DNA of 64,000 bases from contig CALOBR010000001.1 in assembly GCA_942491665.1 (NCBI GenBank), positions 372,001-436,000 of the forward strand, read 5' to 3'. Numbering within the stretch: the first letter of the stretch is position 1; every line of letters starts with the position of its first letter. Under the pieces are notes generated by a model. The model worked only from the letters and a program-made list of their open reading frames with translations, made no database searches and was not told where the DNA came from. Shown here piece after piece: positions 52,431 to 61,589 of the stretch. The stretch is from CAVQGZ01 sp942491665. Its GTDB lineage: Bacteria; Actinomycetota; Actinomycetes; Jiangellales; Jiangellaceae. The position numbers and the translations under genes are program-made.

Positions 52431-54361
52431 CGGGTGACGGGTGCCAGCGGCAGCAGACGGCGGCCGGTGGGACCGATCTCGATGGTGCTGCCCAGGCTGG
52501 GGCACACGCCGCAGAAGTAGCAGGCGTCCCAGCGGCAGTCCTCGACGTCAGGCGACGTCTCGTCCAGCGACTCCTGCCAGTCCTCCCACAGCCACTGCTT
52601 GTCGAGGCCGGAGTCGAGGTGGTCCCAGGGCAGAACCTCGTCGTGCGCGCGTTCCCGGGTGGTGAACCAGTCGACGTCGACGCCGGCGTCGGCCAGGGCA
52701 GCCTCGGCAGCGGTCATCCAGGCGTCGAACGAGAAGTGCTCGCTCCACCCGTCGAAGCGCCCGCCGTCGCGCCAGACCTGCTCGATCACCGCGCCCACCC
52801 GACGGTCACCGCGGGACAGGAGGCCTTCCACGATGCCGGGGCGTCCGTCGTGGTAGCGCAGCCCGATGGCCTTGGCGTAGTTGCGGTCGCGGCGCAGCTC
52901 GTCGCGCAGCTTGAACAAGCGCGCATCGGTGGTCTCGTGGTCGAGCTGGGCCGCCCACTGGAACGGGGTGTGCGGCTTGGGCACGAAGCCCCCGATCGAC
53001 ACGGTGCAGCGAATGTCGCGTCGTCCCGCAGCCGCACGCCCAGTACGAATCACCTCGCGGGCTAGCTCGGCGATCTGCAGCACGTCCTCGTCGGTCTCCG
53101 TGGGCAGGCCACACATGAAGTAGAGCTTCACGTGCCGCCACCCGTTGGCGTAGGCAGTCGCGACCGTACGGATCAGGTCGTCCTCGGTGACCATCTTGTT
53201 GATCACCTTGCGCACACGCTCCGAGCCGCCCTCCGGGGCGAACGTGAGACCGGAGCGTCGGCCGTTGCGGGCCAGCTCGTTGGCCAGGGTCACGTTGAAC
53301 GCGTCGACCCGCGTGCTCGGCAGCGAGAGCGACGTGTTCGACCCCTCATAGCGGTCGGCCAGGTCGGTGGCGATCTCGCCGATCTCGGAGTGGTCGGCGC
53401 TCGACAGGCTGAGCAGCCCGACCTCCGACAGCCCAGACGCCGCCAGCCCCGCGTCGACCATCTGGCCCACGGTGGTGATGCTGCGCTCACGCACCGGGCG
53501 GGTGATCATCCCGGCCTGGCAGAACCGGCACCCACGGGTGCAGCCGCGAAAGATCTCGACGCTGTAGCGCTCGTGCACCGTCTCGGCCAGCGGCACGAGC
53601 GGCTTGGCCGGGTAGGCCCACGAGTCGAGGTCGGCGACGGTGTGCTTGTGGACGCGGGCCGGCACGCCGTCCCGGTTCGGGGTCACCGCGGCGATCCGAC
53701 CGTCGCCTGCGTAGCTGACGTCGTAGAAGCGCGGCACGTAGACCCCGCCCCCGGCCGCGAGCCGGGCCAGCAGAGCCTCGCGGCCACCCGGACGGCCCTC
53801 GCCCTTCCAGCGGCGCACGACGTCGGTGATGGCCGTGACGATCTCTTCGCCGTCGCCCAGGACGGCCGCGTCGACGAAGTCGGCGATCGGCTCGGGGTTG
53901 AACGCGGCGTGTCCGCCGGCCACTACGACCGGGTGCGACTCGTCCCGGTCGGCGGCGTGCAGCGGGATGCCGGCCAGGTCGAGCGCAGTCAGCAGGTTGG
54001 TGTAGCCCAGCTCGGTGGAGAACGAGACGCCGAGCAGGTCGAACGCGCCCACCGGGCGGTGCGCGTCGACCGTGAACTGGGGAACGGCGTGCTCGCGCAT
54101 CAGCGCTTCGAGGTCGGGGAACACCGCGTAGGTGCGCTCGGCGAGCGTGTCATCCTGCTCGTTGAGCACCTCGTACAAGATCTGCACGCCCTGGTTGGGC
54201 AGGCCCACCTCGTAGGCGTCCGGGTACATGAGCGCCCAACGGACGGTGCGCGCGTCGTCGCCCCACGGCTTCACGACGCTGTTGAGCTCACCGCCGACGT
54301 ACTGCACGGGCTTGCGGACCCGCGGCAGCAGCGGTTCGAGCAGGGGGAAGATCGAGTCCAC
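52427..54361 (-). CDS. B12-binding-type radical SAM protein (TIGR03960)
   Basis: 644 residues. The N-terminal 250 residues resemble the Rossmann-like B12-binding region of this class (ALMYPDAYEVGLPNQGVQILYEVLN). FRGCTRGCRFCQAG at 272-284 has the CxxxCxxC cluster site with Cys274, Cys278 and Cys281. GLTFAPEGGSERVRKVINK and WRHVKLYFMCGLPTETDEDV are the radical SAM core strands. A C-terminal CYFCGVCPSL segment adds three Cys that may bind a second cluster. The reaction is unknown; the rne/rplU/rpmA neighbourhood suggests an RNA or ribosomal-protein modification. The start is the GTG at 54361, four bases after ndk. Confidence 0.88.
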   Translation of the reverse strand: MDSIFPLLEPLLPRVRKPVQYVGGELNSVVKPWGDDARTVRWALMYPDAYEVGLPNQGVQILYEVLNEQDDTLAERTYAVFPDLEALMREHAVPQFTVDAHRPVGAFDLLGVSFSTELGYTNLLTALDLAGIPLHAADRDESHPVVVAGGHAAFNPEPIADFVDAAVLGDGEEIVTAITDVVRRWKGEGRPGGREALLARLAAGGGVYVPRFYDVSYAGDGRIAAVTPNRDGVPARVHKHTVADLDSWAYPAKPLVPLAETVHERYSVEIFRGCTRGCRFCQAGMITRPVRERSITTVGQMVDAGLAASGLSEVGLLSLSSADHSEIGEIATDLADRYEGSNTSLSLPSTRVDAFNVTLANELARNGRRSGLTFAPEGGSERVRKVINKMVTEDDLIRTVATAYANGWRHVKLYFMCGLPTETDEDVLQIAELAREVIRTGRAAAGRRDIRCTVSIGGFVPKPHTPFQWAAQLDHETTDARLFKLRDELRRDRNYAKAIGLRYHDGRPGIVEGLLSRGDRRVGAVIEQVWRDGGRFDGWSEHFSFDAWMTAAEAALADAGVDVDWFTTRERAHDEVLPWDHLDSGLDKQWLWEDWQESLDETSPDVEDCRWDACYFCGVCPSLGSTIEIGPTGRRLLPLAPVTR

Positions 54362-54365
54362 AGGC

Positions 54366-54776
54366 TCAGCCGAGTGCCGGGAACCAGAGGGCGAGCTCGC
54401 GGGTCGCCGACTCCGGCGAGTCCGAGGCATGGACGAGGTTCTCCGAGCCCGACAACGAGTAGTCGCCACGGATGGTGCCCGGCGCCGCCGTGCGGCCGTC
54501 CGTCGACCCGATCAGGCCGCGCACCACCGAGACCGCCTGGTCACCGTCCACCACCATCGCGACGAGCGGGCCACCGGTGATGAACGCGCGCAGCTCGGGG
54601 TACCAGCCCTTCTCCACGTGCTCGGCGTAGTGGGCGTCGGCGAGCTCGGCGCCGATCTGCTGCATGTGCATCGCCGAGATCACCAGACCCTTGCGCTCGA
54701 AGCGGGTGACGATCTCGCCCATCAGTCCACGGCGAACCGCGTCGGGCTTGAGCAGGACGAGCGAGCGCTCGGACAC
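54366..54776 (-). CDS. ndk: nucleoside diphosphate kinase
   Basis: Moves the gamma phosphate of ATP to other NDPs through a phospho-histidine. 136 residues. ENLVHASDSPESA (112-124) holds the catalytic His116. SLVLLKPDAVRRGLMGEI (5-22) and RGLIGSTDGRTAAPGTIRGDY (86-106) are the nucleotide-binding segments. The start is the GTG at 54776, 51 bases after the DUF4233 gene. The order folC - DUF4233 - ndk - rne is shared with M. tuberculosis. Confidence 0.97.
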   Translation of the reverse strand: MSERSLVLLKPDAVRRGLMGEIVTRFERKGLVISAMHMQQIGAELADAHYAEHVEKGWYPELRAFITGGPLVAMVVDGDQAVSVVRGLIGSTDGRTAAPGTIRGDYSLSGSENLVHASDSPESATRELALWFPALG

Positions 54777-54827
54777 AGGTGACTCCTCGGTGGTGGGGTG
54801 GGTGGCTGTCGCGCCGGTACGTCGGAC

Positions 54828-55163
54828 TCATTCTCCCCTATCGGCGCCGGAGGCCTTGTCGGCCTCGACCTGGCGGGCGATGCGCAGCGCGGAGTACCAG
54901 AGCAGCGCGAAGATGCCGCCGAGCACGAACATCGCCGGCACCACGAAGCCAAGGGCGATGGCCAGCACCTGGACGACCCAGCCCAACGAGTACCCCCAGC
55001 CACGTCCGAGCCCGCCGATGGCGACGATGCACAGGACGATGAGCAGCACGCCCGCCGGGATCGCGACCGACGGGTTGATGTCGGCGATGGTGACTGCGAC
55101 CGGGATGACCAGCAGCAGCACCATCGACTCGAGCCCGAGCACGCCGGACGCCAGACCACGCAC
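54828..55163 (-). CDS. DUF4233 membrane protein
   Basis: 111 residues with three to four hydrophobic helices (about 8-28, 34-52, 58-76 and 78-92), matching the DUF4233 family found between folC and ndk in actinobacteria. GRGWGYSLGWVVQVLAIALGF is the conserved central block. Function unknown. The start is the GTG at 55163, two bases after the folC stop, so it is co-transcribed with folC. The charged C-terminus (QVEADKASGADRGE) is cytoplasmic if the helix count is even. Confidence 0.85.
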   Translation of the reverse strand: MRGLASGVLGLESMVLLLVIPVAVTIADINPSVAIPAGVLLIVLCIVAIGGLGRGWGYSLGWVVQVLAIALGFVVPAMFVLGGIFALLWYSALRIARQVEADKASGADRGE

Positions 55164-55165
55164 GG

Positions 55166-56518
55166 CTACGAGCCTGCCAGCAGCGCTCGCGCTTGGCCTG
55201 CTGTGATGACTGAACCGGTCACGACCACACCCATCCCGCCCATGGCGTCGGGGTCGTCGACCAGCGCGATGGCTGCGTCCAGCGCATCCAGCAGCCCTGG
55301 CTCGACGGTGACGCGGTCGTCGCCGAACACCTCGACCGCGATCGCGGCCAGGTCGTCGACCGGCATGACTCGCGGGGTCGCCGCCTGGGTCACCACGACG
55401 CTGTCGAGCACCGGCTCCAGCGCGCCGAGCAGGCCGGCGGCGTCCTTGTCGGCCAGCACGCCTACGACGCCGACAAGCCGGTCGAACGAGAACTCCTCGG
55501 CCAGGGCGGTGGCGAGCGCCTGCGCCCCGTGCGGGTTGTGCGCCGCGTCCAGCATGACAGTCGGCCCGGTGCGCACGACCTCCATCCGTCCGGGCGAGGC
55601 GACAGCGGCGAAGCCTTCCCGGATCGTGTCGGCCTCGACCATGCGTTCACCGGCGCCGAAGAACACCTCGACCGCAGCCAGGGCGAGGGCGGCGTTGTGT
55701 GCCTGGTGCGCTCCGTGCAAGGGCAGGAAGACCTCGTCGTAGACGCCGGCAGTCGTCTGCAGCGCGAGCAGCTGGCCGCCGACGGCGACGTCGCGGTGGC
55801 GCACACCGAACTCGAGGCCCTCGCGCAGGACGCTGGCCCCGGCCTCGCCGCTGCGCGTCATCAGCACCTCGGCTGCTGCCAGCTTCTGCTGGGCGAGCAC
55901 TGCCACGGCGCCGTCCTTGATGATGCCCGCTTTCTCCCCGGCGATGCTCTCGATGTCGGGCCCGAGGTACTCCATGTGGTCGAGGTCGATCGGCGTGACC
56001 ACCGCGACCGTCCCGTCGGCCACGTTGGTCGCGTCCCAGGTGCCACCCATGCCCGTCTCGATGACCGCAACCTCGACGGGCGTGTCGGCGAAGCCGGCGA
56101 ACGCCATCGCGGTGAGCACCTCGAAGTACGAGAGCGGGGTGTCGGGGAACTGCGCGTCCACGAGCCCGAGGAACGGCTCGATGTCGTCGTAGATCTCGGC
56201 GAACCGCTCCTCGCTGATGGGCTCGCCATCGATCAGGATGCGCTCGCGCACGTCCACCAGGTGGGGGCTGGTCACCAGCCCGGTGCGCAGCCCGAAGGCG
56301 CGCAGCACCGACTCGATCATGCGAGCTGTCGACGACTTGCCGTTCGTCCCCGCGACGTGGATCACGGGGTAGGCCCGCTGCGGGTCACCCAGCAGGTCGA
56401 CGAGCGCGGCCATGCGGTCCAACGATGGTTCGAGCCTGCTCTCCGGCCAGCGCGTCAGCAGCGCCGCCTGAACCTCGACGTAGCGCTGCTCGTCCGCCTC
56501 GATGCCGGTCGTGACCAT
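55166..56518 (-). CDS. folC: folylpolyglutamate synthase / dihydrofolate synthase
   Basis: Mur-ligase-type enzyme that adds glutamate to dihydropteroate and to folates with ATP. 450 residues. VIHVAGTNGKSSTARM (52-67) is the P-loop. TSPHLVDVRERI and ETGMGGTWDATN are the next family blocks. The C-terminal Mur ligase domain has DAAHNPHGA. The start is the ATG at 56518. In relatives the upstream gene is valS on the same strand; here an MFS gene takes that place, 10 bases away. Confidence 0.95.
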   Translation of the reverse strand: MVTTGIEADEQRYVEVQAALLTRWPESRLEPSLDRMAALVDLLGDPQRAYPVIHVAGTNGKSSTARMIESVLRAFGLRTGLVTSPHLVDVRERILIDGEPISEERFAEIYDDIEPFLGLVDAQFPDTPLSYFEVLTAMAFAGFADTPVEVAVIETGMGGTWDATNVADGTVAVVTPIDLDHMEYLGPDIESIAGEKAGIIKDGAVAVLAQQKLAAAEVLMTRSGEAGASVLREGLEFGVRHRDVAVGGQLLALQTTAGVYDEVFLPLHGAHQAHNAALALAAVEVFFGAGERMVEADTIREGFAAVASPGRMEVVRTGPTVMLDAAHNPHGAQALATALAEEFSFDRLVGVVGVLADKDAAGLLGALEPVLDSVVVTQAATPRVMPVDDLAAIAVEVFGDDRVTVEPGLLDALDAAIALVDDPDAMGGMGVVVTGSVITAGQARALLAGS

Positions 56519-56528
56519 GGGCAGGAGT

Positions 56529-57776
56529 CTAGGGACGCCGCTTCGACGCAGTCGCCAACGTCAAGGGCGCGATGACCAGAGCAGCAGCGACACCCAGCAC
56601 CGCGAACGACCACACGCCGAAGACCACGCCGGCCATCGCGCTGGCTGCTGCCCCACCGAGTCCCATCGACAGGTCGGTCACCCCCTGGGCGCTCGGTCGA
56701 ACCTCGACCGCAACCGCAGCGGTCAGCAGAGCCGAGCCGGCGACCATGCAGCACGACCAGCCGAGTCCCAGCAGGAACAGCGCACCAGCCACCGTCACCG
56801 GGCTGGTCGGCGAGGTGGCCACAATGACGCCCGACGCGCCGATCAGCAGAGCCCCGATGCCGATCACGCGCGCGCGACCGATCGTGTCGGCGAGAGCGCC
56901 GACCAGAGGGGCGAACAGGTACATCCCGGCGACGTGGACGCTGATGACGACACCGACGACGCTGAGCGAGGCACCGTTGCGGTTCAGGTGCAGCGGTGTC
57001 ATGACCATCAAGCCGACCATCGTGGCGTGGGCCAGCACGAGGGAGGCGAACGCCAGCCGCGCCGGCGCGACCGCTGTGATTGCTCCAAAGGCGTCGCGCA
57101 GACCGAGCCTCGGCGGCTGCGACTGAACGCTCCCTGGTGTCCCGCGGCGCGAGAGCAGCAGCGGGTCCGGGCGCAGTCCCATGACCAGCAGCAGCGTCGC
57201 CATCGCGAAGCCCACCGCCGCCCACACGAACACACCCGACAGTGCCGGCAGGCCGAGGGCATCCGCTGAGGCGACGGCCGGGTCGGCAAGGTTCGGGCCG
57301 ATGATGGCCCCGACTGCTGTCATCCACACGACAAGGGAGAGATCACGCCCCACGCGGCTCGGCGCGGACAGGTCGGCGGCGGCGAAACGCGACTGCAGGC
57401 CCGCGGCCATCGCGCCACCCAGCAGGGCCATCCCGCCGAGCAGCACCACCCCTGATGACAGCCCCGCTCCGACCACGACGACGACCGCGCCGACGAACCC
57501 GATCGCATAGCCCGCGGCCAGGCCGCGGCGTCGCCCATGGCGGTCGCTGGTGCGGGCCAGGGGCACCGCCAGCACTGCGCCGCCGAGCACGACGAGAGTC
57601 TGGGCGAGTCCCGCGGTGCGCGCGCTGCCGGTCACCTCGGCAACCAGCAGCCCACCGGCTGTCGCGACGGCGGCGACGCCCAGGCCGCCCAGGACGGCGG
57701 TCATCGCGAGCACCGCCAGCGTGCGCCGCTGCACGTCGCGAGCCGCGGTGGCTCCAACCGTGACAACCGCTGCCAT
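56529..57776 (-). CDS. MFS family transporter
   Basis: 415 residues with 12 hydrophobic helices. The cytoplasmic loop after helix 2 reads ARTSDRHGRRRG, the MFS loop 2-3 motif ([GA]xx[SA]DRxGRR). The second half has a matching GALADTIGRARVIG at the loop 8-9 position. This places it with drug/metabolite exporters of the DHA1 type; the substrate is unknown. The start is the ATG at 57776, with a TAGCCT -10 box six bases upstream, so leaderless expression is likely. It is divergent from valS with 54 bases between starts, and leads into folC. Confidence 0.88.
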   Translation of the reverse strand: MAAVVTVGATAARDVQRRTLAVLAMTAVLGGLGVAAVATAGGLLVAEVTGSARTAGLAQTLVVLGGAVLAVPLARTSDRHGRRRGLAAGYAIGFVGAVVVVVGAGLSSGVVLLGGMALLGGAMAAGLQSRFAAADLSAPSRVGRDLSLVVWMTAVGAIIGPNLADPAVASADALGLPALSGVFVWAAVGFAMATLLLVMGLRPDPLLLSRRGTPGSVQSQPPRLGLRDAFGAITAVAPARLAFASLVLAHATMVGLMVMTPLHLNRNGASLSVVGVVISVHVAGMYLFAPLVGALADTIGRARVIGIGALLIGASGVIVATSPTSPVTVAGALFLLGLGWSCCMVAGSALLTAAVAVEVRPSAQGVTDLSMGLGGAAASAMAGVVFGVWSFAVLGVAAALVIAPLTLATASKRRP

Positions 57777-57782
57777 CGCCGC

Positions 57783-57788
57783 AGGCTA
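57783..57788 (-). promoter_or_regulatory. -10 box of the MFS-folC unit
   Basis: On the minus strand TAGCCT, a TANNNT motif, ends six bases before the MFS ATG. It faces the valS -10 box on the other strand; the two lie 29 bases apart and would compete for RNA polymerase. Confidence 0.5.
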
Positions 57789-57817
57789 CGCCGGTCTCAC
57801 GCCCGCACCCCGGCGCC

Positions 57818-57823
57818 TAGAAT
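57818..57823 (+). promoter_or_regulatory. -10 box of valS
   Basis: TAGAAT, a good TANNNT -10 motif, ends seven bases before the valS ATG, so valS is likely leaderless. Confidence 0.55.
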
Positions 57824-57830
57824 CGCGATC

Positions 57831-60422
57831 ATGCAGCCGAACGTGCCCGACAAGCCCGGTCTCGAGGGCCTTGAGTCCCGCTGGACGGCGACGTGGGCCG
57901 AGCAGGGGACCTACCACTTCGACCGGACGGCGACGCGCGAGCGGGTCTACTCCATCGACACTCCCCCGCCCACCGTGTCGGGCTCGCTGCACGTCGGCCA
58001 CGTGTTCAGCTACACGCACACCGACCTGATCGCTCGCTACAAGCGCATGCGCGGCCTCGAGGTGTTCTACCCGATGGGGTGGGACGACAACGGGCTCCCG
58101 ACTGAGCGAAGGGTGCAGAACTTCTTCGGGGTGCGCTGCGACCCGTCCCAGCCCTACGACCCCGACCAGGCGCTGCCCGACAAGCCGTCGAGCAACCCAG
58201 CCCAGCAGCTGCCCGTCTCGCGCAAGCGGTTCGTCGAGCTGTGCGAGCAGCTCACCGAGGACGACGAGAAGGCCTTCGAGGCGCTGTGGCGCCGCCTCGG
58301 GCTGTCGATCGACTGGCGGCACACGTACCAGACCATCGACGACGGCTCGCGGGCCACGAGCCAGCGGGCCTTCCTGCGCAACCTGGCTCGCGGCGAGGCC
58401 TACCAGGCCGAGGCGCCCACTCTGTGGGACGTCACGTTCCGCACCGCTGTTGCCCAGGCCGAGCTCGAGGACCGCGAGCGTCCGAGCGCCTACCACCGAG
58501 TGGCGTTCTACCAGGTCGCGAGCGCCCAGCCGGATGACCGCAGCGCACCCGTCTGGATCGAGACGACCCGGCCCGAGCTCATCCCGGCCTGCGTGGCGCT
58601 GGTCGCCCACCCCGACGACGAGCGGTACCAGCCCATGTTCGGCTCGACCGTCCGCTCGCCGCTGTTCGACGTGGACGTGCCGGTGCTGGCCCACCCGCTG
58701 GCCGAACCCGACAAGGGCTCAGGCATCGCGATGATCTGCACGTTCGGCGACGTGACCGACGTGACGTGGTGGCGTGAGCTCGCGCTGCCGACCCGTCCGG
58801 TGATCGGGTGGGACGGCCGACTCACCCGGGAGATGCCTGCCTGGATCACCTCCGACCAGGGCCAACAATCGTACGCCGAGCTGGGCGGCAAGACCGCGCA
58901 CGCGGCCAAGGAGCGCATCGCCGAGCTGCTCACCGAAGCCGGGCACACCGAGGGTGAGCCGAAGCCGATCACTCACCCGGTGAAATTCTTCGAGAAGGGT
59001 GACAAGCCACTCGAGATCGTGACGACCCGCCAGTGGTACATCACCAACGGCGGGCGTGAGCCGGCGCTGCGCGAGCAGCTGCTGGCCCGGGGCGCGGAGC
59101 TGGCGTGGCACCCGGAGTACATGCGCCACCGGTACGAGTCGTGGGTCGGTGGGCTCAACGGCGACTGGCTGATCAGCCGCCAGCGGTTCTTCGGCGTTCC
59201 CATCCCGCTGTGGTACCAGCTCGACAGCGACGGCAACCCGCTGTTCGACGACCCGATCACTCCCGACGAGTCGCACCTGCCGATCGACCCGCAGGCCGAC
59301 GCGCCCACCGGCTACACCGACGACCAGCGCGGCGTGCCCGGTGGGTTCATCGGCGACCCCGACGTCATGGACACCTGGGCGACGTCGTCACTCAGCCCGC
59401 AGATCGCCGGCGGCTGGGAGCGTGACCCCGACCTGTTCGCTCGCGTGTACCCGATGGACGTGCGTCCGCAGGCGCACGAGATCATCCGCACCTGGCTGTT
59501 CTCCTCGGTGGTGCGCGCGCACCTCGAGTTCGACGCGCTGCCCTGGACCGATGCCGCGATCAGCGGCTGGATTCTCGACCCGGACCGCAAGAAGATGTCG
59601 AAGTCGAAAGGCAACGTCGTCACCCCGATGGGCCTGCTCGATGACCACGGCTCCGACGCTGTGCGGTACTGGGCGGCCAGCGGCCGTCCGGGCACCGATA
59701 CTGCCTTCGACGTGGGTCAGATGAAGATCGGCCGGCGGCTGGCGATCAAGATCCTCAACGCGTCGAAGTTCGTGCTAGGCATGGAGTCGACGGGTGCCGT
59801 CGACCCGTCCGCGGTGACGAACCCGCTCGACCAGGCGATGCTCGCCAGTCTGGCCGAGGTGGTCGAGCGTGCAACGACGGCGTTCGAGGCCTACGACTAC
59901 ACGCGTGCGCTGGAGTCGACGGAGACGTTCTTCTGGACGTTCTGCGACGACTACCTCGAGATGATCAAAGAACGTGCCTACGGCGGACGAGGTGAGGCCG
60001 ACGCCGCATCCGCTCACGCTGCCCTCAACCTGGCCCTGTCGGTCCAGCTGCGGCTGTTCGCCCCGTTCCTACCCTTCGCCACCGAAGAGGTGTGGGCGTG
60101 GTGGCAGAAGGGGTCGATCCACCGGGCTTCGTGGCCGAGCGTGGACGAGGTTCGCGCCGCCGCCGGCCAGGGTGACCCGGAGGTGCTGACTGCAGCCTCC
60201 GTCACGCTCTCGGCGCTGCGCAAGGCCAAGAGCGAGCGCAAGCTCTCGATGCGGGCCGAGCTCGCGTCGGTCGTGGTGCGCGGACCAGAGACCGAGGTGC
60301 ACCGGGCGAGCGCGGTGGCCGCGGACCTGCGCGCGGCCGGACGCGTCGTCGGCGACTTCGACTTCGAGCCGGCCGACGATGGCTTGTTGAGGGTCGACGT
60401 CGTGGTCGCCGACACCGGGTGA
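57831..60422 (+). CDS. valS: valyl-tRNA synthetase, type II (archaeal-like)
   Basis: Class I synthetase that charges tRNA-Val and edits threonine. 863 residues. SLHVGHVFS holds HIGH as HVGH (54-57) and KKMSKSKGNVV the KMSKS loop. VYSIDTPPPTVSG and FYPMGWDDNGLPTERRVQNFFG show the DDNGLPTE block (85-92), as in archaeal and Rickettsial ValRS; ordinary bacterial ValRS has a GTDHAGIATQ-type block there. Editing and anticodon domains are complete. The N-terminus is short and the long coiled-coil arm of type I enzymes is missing from the C-terminus. The ATG at 57831 fits leaderless expression. A GNAT gene follows with a one-base overlap. Confidence 0.94.
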   Translation: MQPNVPDKPGLEGLESRWTATWAEQGTYHFDRTATRERVYSIDTPPPTVSGSLHVGHVFSYTHTDLIARYKRMRGLEVFYPMGWDDNGLPTERRVQNFFGVRCDPSQPYDPDQALPDKPSSNPAQQLPVSRKRFVELCEQLTEDDEKAFEALWRRLGLSIDWRHTYQTIDDGSRATSQRAFLRNLARGEAYQAEAPTLWDVTFRTAVAQAELEDRERPSAYHRVAFYQVASAQPDDRSAPVWIETTRPELIPACVALVAHPDDERYQPMFGSTVRSPLFDVDVPVLAHPLAEPDKGSGIAMICTFGDVTDVTWWRELALPTRPVIGWDGRLTREMPAWITSDQGQQSYAELGGKTAHAAKERIAELLTEAGHTEGEPKPITHPVKFFEKGDKPLEIVTTRQWYITNGGREPALREQLLARGAELAWHPEYMRHRYESWVGGLNGDWLISRQRFFGVPIPLWYQLDSDGNPLFDDPITPDESHLPIDPQADAPTGYTDDQRGVPGGFIGDPDVMDTWATSSLSPQIAGGWERDPDLFARVYPMDVRPQAHEIIRTWLFSSVVRAHLEFDALPWTDAAISGWILDPDRKKMSKSKGNVVTPMGLLDDHGSDAVRYWAASGRPGTDTAFDVGQMKIGRRLAIKILNASKFVLGMESTGAVDPSAVTNPLDQAMLASLAEVVERATTAFEAYDYTRALESTETFFWTFCDDYLEMIKERAYGGRGEADAASAHAALNLALSVQLRLFAPFLPFATEEVWAWWQKGSIHRASWPSVDEVRAAAGQGDPEVLTAASVTLSALRKAKSERKLSMRAELASVVVRGPETEVHRASAVAADLRAAGRVVGDFDFEPADDGLLRVDVVVADTG

Positions 60423-61279
60423 TGCTGGGCGTCGAGGCGTTCGACGACGCTGACGCCTTCTTCGTCGCCGCCGAGCCGGTGCTGAGCGCCGACCCCGCCG
60501 GCTACACGGTGATTGCGTCGGTACTCGCCGACGTGCGCGCCGCGGCTCGTTCGTACCCCAGTGCCCGATGGTTCGTTGTCAGGGACGGCGAGACGGCCGT
60601 CGGCGCGGTGATGCATACGCCGCCGTACGCGCCCTACCTCGGGCCGATGCCGGAGCAGGCGGGAACGCTCGTCGCCGACGCGATCGCGGAGTCAGCAGGC
60701 GGAACCGCCGCCGACGTCGCGGGCTTCAACGGCGAGATCGAGGTCACCCGGGCAGCGGTGACCCGGTGGCAGGAGCGCTTCGGCGGCCCGCCCGTGCAGG
60801 CGACGGTCAGCATGCGGCTGTACCGCCTCGGCGCGCTGCAGGTGCCGACCGTGCCAGGCTCCGCCCGCACCGCGACGGCTGTCGACTGGGACGTCATGCT
60901 CGACTGGCACCTGACGTTCGCCGACGAGATCGCCCACCCGGTGCACGAGATCGAGACCGGACTGCGCGCCCGCCTCGAGCGGGAGCTGCTCACCGTCTGG
61001 GAGGACGGCGACCGGCCAGTCGCCATGGCCGGGCGCACCGAACCGGCGGCCGGCGTCGTCCGCGTTGGTCCGGTGTACACCCCACCCGAGCATCGCCGCT
61101 GCGGCTACGGCGCGGCGGTGACAGCGGCCGCGTCCACGGCCGCCCGGGCTGTGCCGGCGACCCTTGAGGTGGTGCTGTTCACCGACCTGGGCAACCCGAC
61201 CTCGAACAAGATCTATGCCGAGATCGGGTACCGACCGGTCCGTGACTACCTCGAGGTGTCGTTCAGCCCAGCTGGGTAG
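60422..61279 (+). CDS. GNAT family N-acetyltransferase
   Basis: 285 residues. The C-terminal half is a GNAT domain: VVRVGPVYTPPEHRRCGYGAAVTAA is motif A with the R-R-x-G-Y-G acetyl-CoA loop, and LFTDLGNPTSNKIYAEIGYRPV is motif B. The N-terminal half (GVEAFDDADAFFVAAEPVL) is a second, degenerate GNAT-like domain, typical of this two-domain group. The target amine is unknown. The ATG at 60422 forms TGATG with the valS stop, so translation is coupled to valS; a GTG one codon earlier is possible. A hairpin follows the stop. Confidence 0.85.
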   Translation: MLGVEAFDDADAFFVAAEPVLSADPAGYTVIASVLADVRAAARSYPSARWFVVRDGETAVGAVMHTPPYAPYLGPMPEQAGTLVADAIAESAGGTAADVAGFNGEIEVTRAAVTRWQERFGGPPVQATVSMRLYRLGALQVPTVPGSARTATAVDWDVMLDWHLTFADEIAHPVHEIETGLRARLERELLTVWEDGDRPVAMAGRTEPAAGVVRVGPVYTPPEHRRCGYGAAVTAAASTAARAVPATLEVVLFTDLGNPTSNKIYAEIGYRPVRDYLEVSFSPAG

Positions 61280-61298
61280 GCCGTCGTCCGTCGACGGC
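61280..61298 (+). terminator. terminator-like hairpin after the valS-GNAT unit
   Basis: Seven-base perfect arms (61280-61286 and 61292-61298) with a five-base loop start right after the GNAT stop codon. Confidence 0.55.
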
Positions 61299-61589
61299 GC
61301 ATCAGCGCCCAGCGCATCAACGCGGTACCCGACACCACCAGCGACGCGCCATCGTGACGATGGGCATGCCCCCGCGTGCACCATGTTCAGGTAGGTGCAC
61401 GTCACAGGCTGTCGGGCATCGTGGACGACCCCGAGTCGTCCAGAGTCCCCGCAGTTCCTTGCGCGTCAACACGCGCCAGCTCAGACCGCGTACGTCCCCA
61501 CGTTCACGCCGGGCAGCACCTCCGACACCGTCAGCGTCTGTCCCGACAGCACCTGCGTACTCGTCGGGTTGGCCACTCCGTGACTAGGA
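61299..61589 (-). other. gene-poor patch with two short coding-like remnants
   Basis: A 291-base stretch with no supported gene. Two minus-strand stretches look like the tails of lost genes. One, ending with TGA near 61488, reads NPTSTQVLSGQTLTVSEVLP and then GVNVGTYAV, like the end of a secreted or surface protein. The other, at about 61275-61370, reads SLVVSGTALMRWALMRRRR, a hydrophobic stretch with a basic tail like a membrane anchor. Neither has a start or upstream domain. They lie between convergent valS-GNAT and clpX, where decayed genes can persist. Confidence 0.3.
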
